Position numbers and translations under genes: made by a program. This document shows positions 9,530 through 19,179 of a DNA stretch of 64,000 bases, in pieces. Numbering within the stretch: the stretch's first letter is position 1; each line of letters begins with the position of its first letter. The notes under the pieces were generated by a model. The model made no database searches and was not told where the DNA came from. It worked only from the letters and a program-made list of their open reading frames with translations. Source of the DNA: Faecalibacterium prausnitzii (lineage in GTDB: Bacteria; Bacillota; Clostridia; Oscillospirales; Ruminococcaceae). The stretch is from positions 2,604,001-2,668,000 of the forward strand of contig NZ_CP065377.1 of NCBI RefSeq assembly GCF_019967995.1. Reading direction: 5' to 3'.

Positions 9530-10378
9530 TCAAATCTCCGCGCCGGCCACGATCTCGGTGATCTCCTGCGTGATGGCAGCCTGACGGGCGCGGTTGTAAT
9601 ACAGATTCAGATGGTCGATCATTTCGCCCGCATTCTTGGTCGCGGCGTCCATGGCGGTGCGGCGGGCGGCCAGCTCGCTGGCCACGCTCTCGCACACGGC
9701 ACCGTAGACGATGCCCGCGACGTATTCGGGGATGATGGCACGGAACACTTCCTCGCTGCTGGGCTTGTACAGGATCTGGCTGCGGCGGGCCGCTGCCTTC
9801 TGCTCCTCGGTCGGCTCGATGCTCAGGGGCAGCACCTCCATTGTGGCGGCCGTCTGGGTCATCATGGAGTCGAACCGGGTGTAACAGATCTTCACGGCGT
9901 CGTAATCGCCCTTCAGAAAGCCCTCGGTGATCTTGCGGGAGAGCGAGAAGCACTCGCCCACCGAGATCTCCGCCGCCAGCAGCACCTCGTCGGTGAACAG
10001 GTCGGCCTCGTGGTGGGCGAAATACTCCGCCGACCGCTTGCCGATGGGCAGCACGGTCACGGGGCCCTGCTGGGCCTCGGCCTGTTTCAGCACGTTGCTG
10101 TTGTAGCCGCCCGCCAGGCCGCGGTCGCCCGCGATGACGATGAGCAGCGTCCGCCGGATCTCGTCCCGGCGCAGATACGGGCTGCGGGCGCGGGGGTCCG
10201 CTGCCGCAATGCCGGTCAGTGTTTCGTGCAGGGTCTCAAAATAGGGGCGGCTGTGTTCGACACGCTCCTTGGCACGGCGCATTTTGGAGGAAGCCACCAG
10301 CTCCATGGCCTTGGTGATCTGCATGGTACTTTCTACGCTTTTGATGCGCAGCTTGATGTCCTTCATGGAACCTGCCAT
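9530..10378 (-). CDS. atpG: ATP synthase F1 subunit gamma
   Basis: 282 residues. The two long coiled-coil helices of the rotor shaft are evident at the N terminus (MKDIKLRIKSVESTMQITKA from residue 5) and the C terminus (YYNRARQAAITQEITEIVAG). The shaft couples c-ring rotation to the catalytic sites. An alternative start at residue 5 is possible; the first ATG has GGAGG about 9 bases upstream. Confidence 0.95.
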   Translation of the reverse strand: MAGSMKDIKLRIKSVESTMQITKAMELVASSKMRRAKERVEHSRPYFETLHETLTGIAAADPRARSPYLRRDEIRRTLLIVIAGDRGLAGGYNSNVLKQAEAQQGPVTVLPIGKRSAEYFAHHEADLFTDEVLLAAEISVGECFSLSRKITEGFLKGDYDAVKICYTRFDSMMTQTAATMEVLPLSIEPTEEQKAAARRSQILYKPSSEEVFRAIIPEYVAGIVYGAVCESVASELAARRTAMDAATKNAGEMIDHLNLYYNRARQAAITQEITEIVAGAEI

Positions 10379-10396
10379 GCGTTACGCCTCCTTCCC

Positions 10397-11917
10397 TCAG
10401 TGCGCCTTGACGAAGCTCTCGGTGTAGGTGGACAGAACGCCCTTGAGTGCTTCCTCGGTATCCTTGTCCAGATTGCCGGTGGTGCGGATGGTCTCCATGA
10501 CCTTGGCACCGTCGGCACTGTTGTCGAGATATTCGTACAGGCCCTTTTCGTATTCCGCCACGTCCGGCACCTTGACCTTGACGAGGTAGTCGTGGATGGT
10601 GGCATACAGAATGGCCACCTGCTTTTCCACTGCCACGGGAGCCGAACGGTTCTGCTTCAGCACCTCCACGATGCGCTCGCCCTGTGCCAGGCGGGCCTTG
10701 GTGTCGGCGTCCAGATCGGAGCCGAACTGTGCAAAGGACTGCAGCTCGCGGTACTGGGAGTAGATCAGCTTCAGGGTGCCCGCGACCTTCTTCATGGCCT
10801 TGATCTGTGCGTTGCCGCCGACGCGCGACACCGAGATGCCGGGGTTGACGGCCGGCATGACGCCGGAGTGGAACAGCTCGGTCTCCAGGAAGATCTGGCC
10901 GTCGGTGATGGAGATGACGTTCGTCGGAATGTAGGCGGAAACGTCACCCGCCTGCGTCTCGATGATGGGCAAAGCCGTCAGGCTGCCGCCGCCCAGCTCA
11001 TTGGAGAGCTTGGCCGCGCGTTCCAGCAGACGGGAATGCAGATAGAAAACATCGCCGGGGTAAGCTTCACGTCCCGGCGGACGGCGGATCAGCAGCGACA
11101 GGGCGCGGTAAGCGACGGCGTGCTTGGACAGGTCGTCGTAAATGATGAGGACATGCTTGCCCTTGTGCATGAAGTATTCGCCCATGGCACAGCCGGAATA
11201 GGGGGCGATATACTGCAGCGGCGACAGCTCGGACGCCGTGGCGGACACCACGATGGTGTAGCCCATGGCACCGGCTTCGGTCAGGCTCTGCACGAGGTTG
11301 GCAACGGTCGAGCGCTTCTGGCCGATGGCGACATAGATGCACAGGACGTCCTTGCCCTTCTGGTTGATGATGGTATCGGCTGCGATGGTGGTCTTGCCGG
11401 TCTGGCGGTCGCCGATGATCAGCTCACGCTGGCCGCGGCCGATGGGGATCATCGAGTCGATGGCCTTGATGCCAGTCTGGAGCGGCTCCTTGACGGGCTG
11501 GCGGTCGATGATGCCGGGGGCCTTGCTCTCGATGGCGCGGAACTCGGTGGTCTCGATGGGGCCTGCACCGTCGATGGGCTGGCCCAGTGCGTTGACGACA
11601 CGGCCGATCAGTGCGTCGCCCACCGGCACGGAAACGACCTTGCCGGTGCGCTTGACGGTGCTGCCTTCCTTGATGCCGACGTCGGAGCCCAGCAGAACGA
11701 TGGAGACGGTGTTCTCCTCCAGGTTCTGGGCCATGCCGTATTCGCCGTTGTCAAACTGAAGCAGCTCGCCTGCCATGCACTTTTCCAGACCGCTGGCGCG
11801 GGCGATGCCGTCGCCCACCATGATGACCGTGCCGACTTCGCTCTGCTCGATCACGTTCTCATAGTGCTTGATCTGCGCCCGGATGATCTTGGAGATTTCT
11901 TCAGGTTTCAGTTGCAT
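10397..11917 (-). CDS. atpA: ATP synthase F1 subunit alpha
   Basis: Starting at the ATG at 11917 the protein begins [20 protein letters not shown], which matches where alpha subunits normally begin, and is 506 residues long. An in-frame TTG at 11938 would add seven residues but has no ribosome binding site. GDRQTGKT (169-176) is the nucleotide-binding loop, and the alpha/beta signature region [14 protein letters not shown] is present. It is the non-catalytic partner of beta in the F1 head. Confidence 0.96.
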   Translation of the reverse strand: MQLKPEEISKIIRAQIKHYENVIEQSEVGTVIMVGDGIARASGLEKCMAGELLQFDNGEYGMAQNLEENTVSIVLLGSDVGIKEGSTVKRTGKVVSVPVGDALIGRVVNALGQPIDGAGPIETTEFRAIESKAPGIIDRQPVKEPLQTGIKAIDSMIPIGRGQRELIIGDRQTGKTTIAADTIINQKGKDVLCIYVAIGQKRSTVANLVQSLTEAGAMGYTIVVSATASELSPLQYIAPYSGCAMGEYFMHKGKHVLIIYDDLSKHAVAYRALSLLIRRPPGREAYPGDVFYLHSRLLERAAKLSNELGGGSLTALPIIETQAGDVSAYIPTNVISITDGQIFLETELFHSGVMPAVNPGISVSRVGGNAQIKAMKKVAGTLKLIYSQYRELQSFAQFGSDLDADTKARLAQGERIVEVLKQNRSAPVAVEKQVAILYATIHDYLVKVKVPDVAEYEKGLYEYLDNSADGAKVMETIRTTGNLDKDTEEALKGVLSTYTESFVKAH

Positions 11918-11965
11918 TGTCTTGTGTTCACCACTCAATTCTTTTGTTCAAAATCTTGGGGCGGA

Positions 11966-12505
11966 TTAAACGGTAATGCCTGCAATGCTGCGGCGCAGGC
12001 TGGCCAGCCGGTTTTTGACCGTGCCGTCCAGCTCGGTGCCCTCGATGTCCAGCCGGATGCCGCCCAGAACGGCTGCATCCACTTTGGTCCTGAGGTCGAT
12101 CGTTTTGCCGGTGACAGCCTCCAGCTTCTCGTGCAGGCGGGCGGTCTGGTCTGCCGACATGGGCACGGCCGTGACCGCAGTTGCTTCGAGGATGCCATGC
12201 GCCTGATTGTATTTCACGCGGAAGGCCCGTGCGCAGCCGGGCAGCTCCCGCAGGGTGCCCTTTTCGCAGAGGATCTTCACAAAGTTCAGCACATAGAGGT
12301 GGACTTTGCCCCGGAACGCCTCGTCCAGCAGGGCGCAGCGCTCCTTTTTGGGGATGCTGGGGATGCTGAGCAGGTGGAGGTACTCCGGGTCCTGTTTCAG
12401 GATGTCCGCCACCGCGTCCAGCTCTTCCAGGATGCGGGTCTCAAGCCCTTCCTCCGCGGCCAGGTCGTACAGACTTCCGCCGTACATCCTTGCGATCTCG
12501 GTCAT
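11966..12505 (-). CDS. atpH: ATP synthase F1 subunit delta
   Basis: 179 residues. An N-terminal helical bundle (MTEIARMYGGSLYDLAAEEG) and a C-terminal segment with VDAAVLGGIRLDIEG are diagnostic for delta/OSCP. It links the peripheral stalk to the top of F1. Its start codon overlaps the atpF stop (ATGA), implying translational coupling. Confidence 0.93.
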   Translation of the reverse strand: MTEIARMYGGSLYDLAAEEGLETRILEELDAVADILKQDPEYLHLLSIPSIPKKERCALLDEAFRGKVHLYVLNFVKILCEKGTLRELPGCARAFRVKYNQAHGILEATAVTAVPMSADQTARLHEKLEAVTGKTIDLRTKVDAAVLGGIRLDIEGTELDGTVKNRLASLRRSIAGITV

Positions 12506-13008
12506 GATGCTTCACCCACATTTTTGATAAATTCGTCGATCAGGTCCTTGTGGTCGGCTTCCTTGATCTCGCGCTCGACCACCTTGGAGGCGATCTCCAT
12601 CGCCATGCCGCCGATCTCGTCCTTGGCCTCGTTGACGGCCTTCTTGCGCTCCTGCGCAATGTCGGCCTCAGCCTTCTGCTTCAGGGCAGCAGCCTGGGCG
12701 CGGGCCTCACCCAGCAGCTCTTCGCTGCGGGCTGCGGCGGTCTTCTGCGCCGACGCCACGATCTGGTTGGCCTCGTTGCGGGCATTCTGCAAATTCTGCT
12801 CATACTCCGCCTTCATGGCCTCGGCCTCGGTGCGGAGCTTCTGGGCGTCCGCGATCTGGCTGTCGGCCTTGGCCTTGCGCTCGGCGATGACCTTTTTGAC
12901 CGGGTTCAGCAGCAGCTTTTTGAAGATCACCAGCTGGATCATCAGGTTGCAGATCTGGGCCAGAAAGGTCCAGCCATCCAGCGTGATCAATGCCTGATAA
13001 AGTTGCAT
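12502..13008 (-). CDS. atpF: ATP synthase F0 subunit b
   Basis: 168 residues. One N-terminal membrane helix (FLAQICNLMIQLVIFKKLLL, about 15-34) precedes a long Ala/Glu/Lys-rich amphipathic helix, typical of the dimeric stator b subunit. It overlaps atpH by 4 bases. Confidence 0.95.
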   Translation of the reverse strand: MQLYQALITLDGWTFLAQICNLMIQLVIFKKLLLNPVKKVIAERKAKADSQIADAQKLRTEAEAMKAEYEQNLQNARNEANQIVASAQKTAAARSEELLGEARAQAAALKQKAEADIAQERKKAVNEAKDEIGGMAMEIASKVVEREIKEADHKDLIDEFIKNVGEAS

Positions 13009-13047
13009 AAGCGTCTCCCCTTTCGTTTCTTATTGTTCGGGGAGTGC

Positions 13048-14114
<1,067 letters not shown>

Positions 14115-14117
14115 TTG

Positions 14118-14618
14118 TTAGGTTTCACCCCCTTTTTCGCCGGGAGCTTCGGCCTGCGCGGCGGCCTGCACCGGTTCGTCTTCCACCGAGACGTCCTGTG
14201 CGGGGGCTGCCTGCGCAAGGGGCTTGTACTTGCCCGTTATTTGCAGGTAATAAATGGTGATCCGCGGGAAAAACAGCGGCAGGACACTGGCAAACGGCTG
14301 GAAGCAGGGCGCGGCGATGGCCACGATGACCCAGACGGCCTGCAGCAGCATCCGGCTGTTGTGGGAAAGCTGTAGTTTGGCTTTGCGGCGCTTCTCATCC
14401 TGCTCGTCGATGATCTTCTGCACCACGAAGCAGATGCCCGCAAAGTTTGCGATGGCGACGGCTGCACCCACCAGACCGCCCAGCACGACCGTGTAGTCGA
14501 ACCGGACCCAGCCCACAAGGTGCAGCGCTGCAAAGAGCACCCACATGGCCGCCGTACAGATGGCGGTGCCGCAGGCGATGCGCAGCAGTTCCTTTTTGGA
14601 CTCCGGCTGCAATTTCAT
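14118..14618 (-). CDS. ATP synthase subunit I-like membrane protein
   Basis: A 166-residue protein with four likely membrane segments (around CGTAICTAAMWVLFAALHLV, the GGLVGAAVAIANFAGICFVV stretch, LLQAVWVIVAIAAP and VLPLFFPRITIYY) and an Ala/Pro/Glu-rich tail. Position ahead of atpB and topology match the AtpI family, which helps assemble the c ring or handle cations. I start at 14618 behind GGAGGG. The ATG at 14639 overlaps the upstream stop (ATGA) but lacks a binding site; either is possible. Confidence 0.75.
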   Translation of the reverse strand: MKLQPESKKELLRIACGTAICTAAMWVLFAALHLVGWVRFDYTVVLGGLVGAAVAIANFAGICFVVQKIIDEQDEKRRKAKLQLSHNSRMLLQAVWVIVAIAAPCFQPFASVLPLFFPRITIYYLQITGKYKPLAQAAPAQDVSVEDEPVQAAAQAEAPGEKGGET

Positions 14619-14635
14619 AGCAAACCCTCCAACGT

Positions 14636-14896
14636 TCATTGATGCGAATTGAAGCCGACACGAGAAGTCTTCTCCTTTTTGGTGCGTTCCATCCGCTCCC
14701 TGGCAAAGACCCAGAAATTTTGTGCCCCTGCGGCCAGCCCCAGAAAAACGCCCGGAAGATACACCCACTCCGGCCAGCCCCAGCGGTTCACTGCCCACCA
14801 GCAGCCGCCCAGACAGAGCAGCAGCGGCAGCAGCATGGACAAGCCCAGCTGCGTCAGCCACACGATATCCTCCAGTGCTTTGTATAAGCCCTTCAA
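14636..14896 (-). CDS. AtpZ/AtpI-like small membrane protein with TTG start
   Basis: An 86-residue protein with two membrane segments (QLGLSMLLPLLLCLGGCWWA and EWVYLPGVFLGLAAGAQNFWVF) and a basic C terminus (RERMERTKKEK). This is the shape of the AtpZ-type F0F1 accessory proteins that often start atp operons. The start is TTG at 14896, chosen because GAAGGAGG lies 7 bases upstream and no ATG is in a comparable position. Confidence 0.7.
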   Translation of the reverse strand: MKGLYKALEDIVWLTQLGLSMLLPLLLCLGGCWWAVNRWGWPEWVYLPGVFLGLAAGAQNFWVFARERMERTKKEKTSRVGFNSHQ

Positions 14897-14988
14897 CGGC
14901 GTTCCTCCTTCTGGTCTGCCCGCCGCAGGCACCCCACGCGGCGGCTCTTTCGCAAAGGATCTTTTCCATGCAAGACCCTCATAGGGAT

Positions 14989-15017
14989 AGTATAATTCAA
15001 ACCGTCGGTTTTTTCAA
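14989..15017 (-). promoter_or_regulatory. Promoter of the ATP synthase operon
   Basis: Minus strand: TTGAAA (15012-15017), 17-base spacer, TATACT (14989-14994), a near-consensus sigma-A promoter about 90 bases before the first gene. Confidence 0.75.
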
Positions 15018-15163
15018 TCAATTCTCCACCAAATTCTGTGAAAGCTTCATAGTTCGTTTACACTTACTTCACAACTGTCCTCCCCCGGTGGATTTTTGTC
15101 CGCCGTTCATTGCATCCTCCACAAAAAATTGGCGGCGTCTTTGTTCAGTCTGCCCCTTGACAG

Positions 15164-15211
15164 CAAAAAGACCCGCCGGGCCCCTGTGCAGTACAGAGGC
15201 CCGGCAGGGCT
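15164..15211 (-). terminator. Terminator of the glycogen operon
   Basis: On the minus strand GCCCTGCCGGGCCTCTG pairs with CAGGGGCCCGGCGGG and is followed by TCTTTTTGC. Confidence 0.85.
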
Positions 15212-15234
15212 GGAGTGTATGGAATTGGTCGAAT

Positions 15235-16653
15235 TTACCAGAGGTTTGCGGTCTCGTTGTACAGACCCTCGTAGCTCTTGGCCGAGAGGTCCCAGCTGAA
15301 GTCGCATTCCATGTCGTGCTTGACGAGGTTGTGCCAGTCTTCCTTGTTGTAGTAGCGGTCCTGTGCACGGCAGCAGGCGTCATACAGCTCGTGGGCGCTG
15401 TAGCCCGCAAAGGTGAAGCCGTTGCCCTCGCCGAGGGTGCAGTCGTGGATGGAGTCGCGCAGGCCGCCGGTCTCGCGGACGATGGGAGGTGTGCCGTAAC
15501 GGCAGGCGACCATCTGGGCCAGACCGCAGGGCTCGCTCTTGGACGGCATGATGAAGACGTCTGCACCGGCGTAGATCTCCTGCGACAGTGCCGGCTCGAA
15601 GCCGATGTAGGTGCCGACGCGGCCGGGGTGGCGGGCGCACAGCTCGGAGAAGAAGTTCTCATACTGGCTCTCGCCGCTGCCCAGGATGACCAGCTCGATG
15701 CCGCGGTCCACCAGACCGTCGGCGATGCTCTGCACCAGGTCGAAGCCCTTCATGCCGACCATGCGGCTGACCATGGCGAAGACAGGGCTGCCGTCCTTGT
15801 GCAGGCCGAACTTGTCCTGCAATGCTTCCTTGCACTTTGCCTTGCCCTCTTCAAAGTTGGTGATGTCGTAGTTGAAGGGGATCTTCGGGTCGGTGGCGGG
15901 ATCATTCGCCTCCATGTCGATGCCGTTCAGGATGCCGCACAGCTTATACTGCTTTTCGCGCAGCAGGGCATCCAGACCGTAGCTGAACCAGGGGTCCAGG
16001 ATCTCCTGCGCATAGGTGGGGCTGACGGTGGTGATCTTGTCAGCCGTCTCGAAGGCACCCTTCATGAAGTTGGCGCAGCCATCGTACTCGACGATGTGCT
16101 GGTCGCGGCGGCCGATGCCGCAGGTGTCCTCCAGAATGTCGGTGCCATACTTGCCCTGATAGGCGATGTTGTGGATGGTGAAGATGGTCTTGATCCGGTT
16201 GAACTTGTCCAGATGACGGTAGTACAGATTCAGGTAAACGGGCACCAGCGCGGTCTGCCAGTCGTTGCAGTTGATGATGTCCGGGGTGAAGTCGATGTAG
16301 AACAGGGTCTCCAGCACGGCGCGGGAGAAGAAGGCGAAGCGCTCGCCGTCATCGTAGAAGCCGTACAGACCGCGGCGGCGGAAGTAATACTCGTTGTCCA
16401 GGAAGTAGTAGGTCACGCCGTTCACTTCGGCCTTGAACAGGCCGCAGTACTGGCTGCGCCAGCCCACCGGCACCGAGTAGTTGGTGACGTATTCCAGCCG
16501 GTCACGCATCTTCAGGTCACCGTACAGCGGCATGATAACGCGGGCGTCCACGCCGTCCTTGACCAGAGCCTTGGGCAGAGAGCCTGCAACATCGGCCAGA
16601 CCGCCGGATTTCGCAAAGGGAGTTGCTTCCGAAGCAGCATAGAGGATTTTCAT
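15235..16653 (-). CDS. glgA: Glycogen synthase (ADP-glucose type)
   Basis: Transfers glucose from ADP-glucose to growing alpha-1,4-glucan chains. The 472-residue protein begins MKILYAASEATPFAKSGGLA; the KSGGL motif (15-19) binds ADP-glucose. The GT5 C-terminal half contains MPSKSEPCGLAQMVACRYGT, the nucleotide-sugar site. The start at 16653 is preceded by AAAGGAG. It is last in glgB-glgC-glgD-glgA and separated from glgD by strong hairpins that may lower its expression. Confidence 0.95.
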   Translation of the reverse strand: MKILYAASEATPFAKSGGLADVAGSLPKALVKDGVDARVIMPLYGDLKMRDRLEYVTNYSVPVGWRSQYCGLFKAEVNGVTYYFLDNEYYFRRRGLYGFYDDGERFAFFSRAVLETLFYIDFTPDIINCNDWQTALVPVYLNLYYRHLDKFNRIKTIFTIHNIAYQGKYGTDILEDTCGIGRRDQHIVEYDGCANFMKGAFETADKITTVSPTYAQEILDPWFSYGLDALLREKQYKLCGILNGIDMEANDPATDPKIPFNYDITNFEEGKAKCKEALQDKFGLHKDGSPVFAMVSRMVGMKGFDLVQSIADGLVDRGIELVILGSGESQYENFFSELCARHPGRVGTYIGFEPALSQEIYAGADVFIMPSKSEPCGLAQMVACRYGTPPIVRETGGLRDSIHDCTLGEGNGFTFAGYSAHELYDACCRAQDRYYNKEDWHNLVKHDMECDFSWDLSAKSYEGLYNETANLW

Positions 16654-16692
16654 AAGATCGCTCCTTTCAGAAAAGCGGTTGAAACAAAGAGT

Positions 16693-16734
16693 GGGCGGGG
16701 GCAAAACTGCCCCCGCCCCTCTTTCCGAGAGGGG
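16693..16734 (-). other. Strong hairpins between glgD and glgA
   Basis: GGGCGGGGGC (16693-16702) pairs with GCCCCCGCCC (16709-16718), and CCCCTCT (16716-16722) pairs with AGAGGGG (16728-16734). On the minus strand the first hairpin is followed by a weak T-rich stretch. It may be a partial terminator or mRNA-stabilising element inside the operon. Confidence 0.55.
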
Positions 16735-16780
16735 CTACCGGGGAGGGAGCCGCCCCTGTGAAAAAATCAAAGGAAGCGCA

Positions 16781-17908
16781 TCAGACCATGTGGTTCTTCT
16801 GCACGTAAACAGGGAAGCTCTCGGTGCCGGACAGCTTCTTGCCAGCGGTCACGCGGACGTTCTTGTCGGTGACAACGCACTCCAGCTGCGCATCGGCTTC
16901 CACAATGGTGTCCTGCATCAGGACGCAGTTCTTGACGACCGCACCCTTCTTGACCTTGACGCCGCGGAAGAGCACACAGTTCTCGACCGTGCCCTCGATG
17001 ACACAGCCGTCGGCCAGCAGAGAGTTCTCCACGCAGGAACCGTTGACGTAGCGGACGGGGTTGTCATCGCGGATCTTGGTGTAGATGGGGCTCTCCTTGG
17101 GGAACAGAGCGTTCAGGTTCTTCTCGTCGATGAGCTTCAGGTTCTCGTCGAAGTAGCTCTTCATATCGCAAATGTGGGCCACATAGCCGGTGTACTCCAC
17201 AGCGCGGATGTTCAGGATGTTGACGTTGTGTGCCAGGATGTCGCGCTCAAAGTAGATCAGGCCGCGGGCGGTGGCGTCCTTGACCAGCTTGATCAGGGTC
17301 TCGCGCTCCAGAACGTAGATGTTCAGGTCCAGATTCTGGATGCCGGAGCGGTAATCGTTGAACAGCAGCTCGGTCACGCGGCCGTCGGCATCAACGGTCA
17401 GGGTGTAGTTGTCGTTCTTGCGGCCTTCGGGGATCTCGGTCTTCTGGTATGCGATGGTCACATCGGCACCGCTGGCCTGATGAGCGGCCAGCAGAGCGTT
17501 GAAGTCGTAGTTGATGGCGATGTTGGCATCGCTCATGACGACATAGCGCTCCTTCTGGTTCTCCAGGAAGTTCAGGATGGAACCCAGAGCCTCAACACGG
17601 CCGGAATAGATGCGCACACCCTTTTCTGCAAAGGGAGGCACGATGTTCAGGCCGCCGTGGCGGCGGGCCATATCCCACTCGCGGCCGGTGCCCAGATGGT
17701 CCATCAGAGAGTGGTAGTTCTTGCGCACGACGATGGACACGTTGGAAATGCCGCAGTTCGCCATGCTGGACAGCACGAAGTCCACCATGCGGTAACGGCC
17801 TGCAAACGGGATGGATGCCATCGCGCGCTCGGTCACGAGTTCAGGCACGGTGGTGTCATAGCTGTTGGGGAAAATGATACCCAACGCATTGTTGTTCTGG
17901 CTCAGCAT
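16781..17908 (-). CDS. glgD: Glucose-1-phosphate adenylyltransferase subunit GlgD
   Basis: A 375-residue homologue of GlgC lacking the GGxGxRL catalytic loop: the N terminus reads [13 protein letters not shown] instead. In Gram-positive bacteria GlgD is the largely non-catalytic partner that activates GlgC. The C-terminal half is a left-handed beta-helix ([20 protein letters not shown]). The frame overlaps the end of glgC by 7 bases, so the two subunits are probably translated in a fixed ratio. Confidence 0.93.
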   Translation of the reverse strand: MLSQNNNALGIIFPNSYDTTVPELVTERAMASIPFAGRYRMVDFVLSSMANCGISNVSIVVRKNYHSLMDHLGTGREWDMARRHGGLNIVPPFAEKGVRIYSGRVEALGSILNFLENQKERYVVMSDANIAINYDFNALLAAHQASGADVTIAYQKTEIPEGRKNDNYTLTVDADGRVTELLFNDYRSGIQNLDLNIYVLERETLIKLVKDATARGLIYFERDILAHNVNILNIRAVEYTGYVAHICDMKSYFDENLKLIDEKNLNALFPKESPIYTKIRDDNPVRYVNGSCVENSLLADGCVIEGTVENCVLFRGVKVKKGAVVKNCVLMQDTIVEADAQLECVVTDKNVRVTAGKKLSGTESFPVYVQKNHMV

Positions 17909-19095
17909 ACTTCCTCGCCCTCCTTGACGGAATCAAATACTTTGGCGCCCTCTTTGACGGTCGCGCCTGCACCGACGGTCAGGCCGGTGCCCACATGTGC
18001 GATGGCGCCGTCGCCGCCGATCGTTGCACCGGCACCCACGACGACATCCTCAGCGAGGATGCAGCGCTTGACCACAGCGCCCGCCTTGACCACGACGCCG
18101 TCCATCAGAACAGCATCTTCCACGGTAGCGCCCTCTTCCACGACGACGCCTGCGCTCAGGACCGAGTGCCGGACATTGCCGTAGATCTTGCAGCCCTCCG
18201 TGACGAGGGAGTCCTGCACGACGGCGCGGGGGCCGATCTTCTGGGCCGGCAGAACGGGGTTGCGGCTGTAGATCTTCCAGGTCTTATCGAAGATGTCGAT
18301 GCCGGAGTGCTCCGGGTCGAGGACCTCCATGTTGGCCTCCCACAGACTGTCGATGGTGCCGACGTCGCGCCAGTAGCCTGCAAAGCGGTACGCATACATC
18401 CTGCGGCCGTCACGCAGCAGGGCCGGGATGATGTTCATGCCGAAGTCGTTCTTGGAGTTGGGGTCTGCCTCGTCCTCTTCCAGATACTTCTTCAGGACGT
18501 CCCAGTTGAAGATGTAGATGCCCATGGAAGCCAGGTTGGACTTCGGGACCGGGGGCTTCTCCTGGAACTCGGTGATCTTGTCGTTCTCGTCTGCGACCAT
18601 CAGGCCGAAGCGGGAAGCTTCTTTCCAATCGACTTCCATAACGGCGACCGAGAACTCTGCGCCCTTCTCCTTGTGGAAGCGGAGGAAGTCTGCATAGTCC
18701 TGCTTGCAGATCTGGTCACCGGACAGGATGATGACATACTCCGGGTCATAATTGTCGATGAAGCTGATGTTCTGGTAGATGGCGTTTGCGGTGCCCTTGT
18801 ACCAGTCGGTGCCCTTGGCCTGCTCATACGGCGGCAGGGTGTGCACACCGCCGTGCAGGCGGTCAAGGTCCCAGGGCTGGCCGTTGCCGATGTACTCGTT
18901 CAACTTCTGGGGCTGATACTGGGTCGCGATGCCAACGGTATCAATGTTGGAGTTGACGCAGTTGGACAGCGGGAAGTCCACGATGCGGTATTTGCCGCCG
19001 AAACCGACCGCCGGTTTTGCCGTTTTCTGTGTCAGCGCATACAAGCGCGAACCACGTCCGCCGGCAAGGATCATTGCCACAATTTCTTTTGCCAT
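17902..19095 (-). CDS. glgC: Glucose-1-phosphate adenylyltransferase catalytic subunit
   Basis: Makes ADP-glucose, the committed step of bacterial glycogen synthesis. The nucleotidyltransferase loop AGGRGSRL (11-18), [19 protein letters not shown] and the [12 protein letters not shown] stretch are intact. Residues beyond about 290 form the hexapeptide beta-helix ([20 protein letters not shown]). It has 397 residues, usual for the family. The start is preceded by AAAAGGGGAG. Confidence 0.95.
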   Translation of the reverse strand: MAKEIVAMILAGGRGSRLYALTQKTAKPAVGFGGKYRIVDFPLSNCVNSNIDTVGIATQYQPQKLNEYIGNGQPWDLDRLHGGVHTLPPYEQAKGTDWYKGTANAIYQNISFIDNYDPEYVIILSGDQICKQDYADFLRFHKEKGAEFSVAVMEVDWKEASRFGLMVADENDKITEFQEKPPVPKSNLASMGIYIFNWDVLKKYLEEDEADPNSKNDFGMNIIPALLRDGRRMYAYRFAGYWRDVGTIDSLWEANMEVLDPEHSGIDIFDKTWKIYSRNPVLPAQKIGPRAVVQDSLVTEGCKIYGNVRHSVLSAGVVVEEGATVEDAVLMDGVVVKAGAVVKRCILAEDVVVGAGATIGGDGAIAHVGTGLTVGAGATVKEGAKVFDSVKEGEEVC

Positions 19096-19179
19096 AGCTT
19101 TATTCTCCCCTTTTACACATTTCCGAGTTGGTTTGGAATTGGAAATGGTCTAACGATGTGAATGGTCTGGGCGCACGGC

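Larger units (their letters stand above)
14897..15234. other. Intergenic region between the atp and glg operons
   Basis: About 340 bases holding the atp promoter and a GC-rich leader with a CCGCCGC/GCGGCGG hairpin (about 14913-14943), then AT-rich sequence, then the terminator of the glycogen operon. No gene is seen. Confidence 0.5.

Noticed and set aside
16709..16755. Intergenic mosaic repeat family between glgD and glgA
   Set aside because: The GC-rich hairpins look repeat-like, but I found no second copy of the same sequence elsewhere in the window, so I kept them as local hairpins only.
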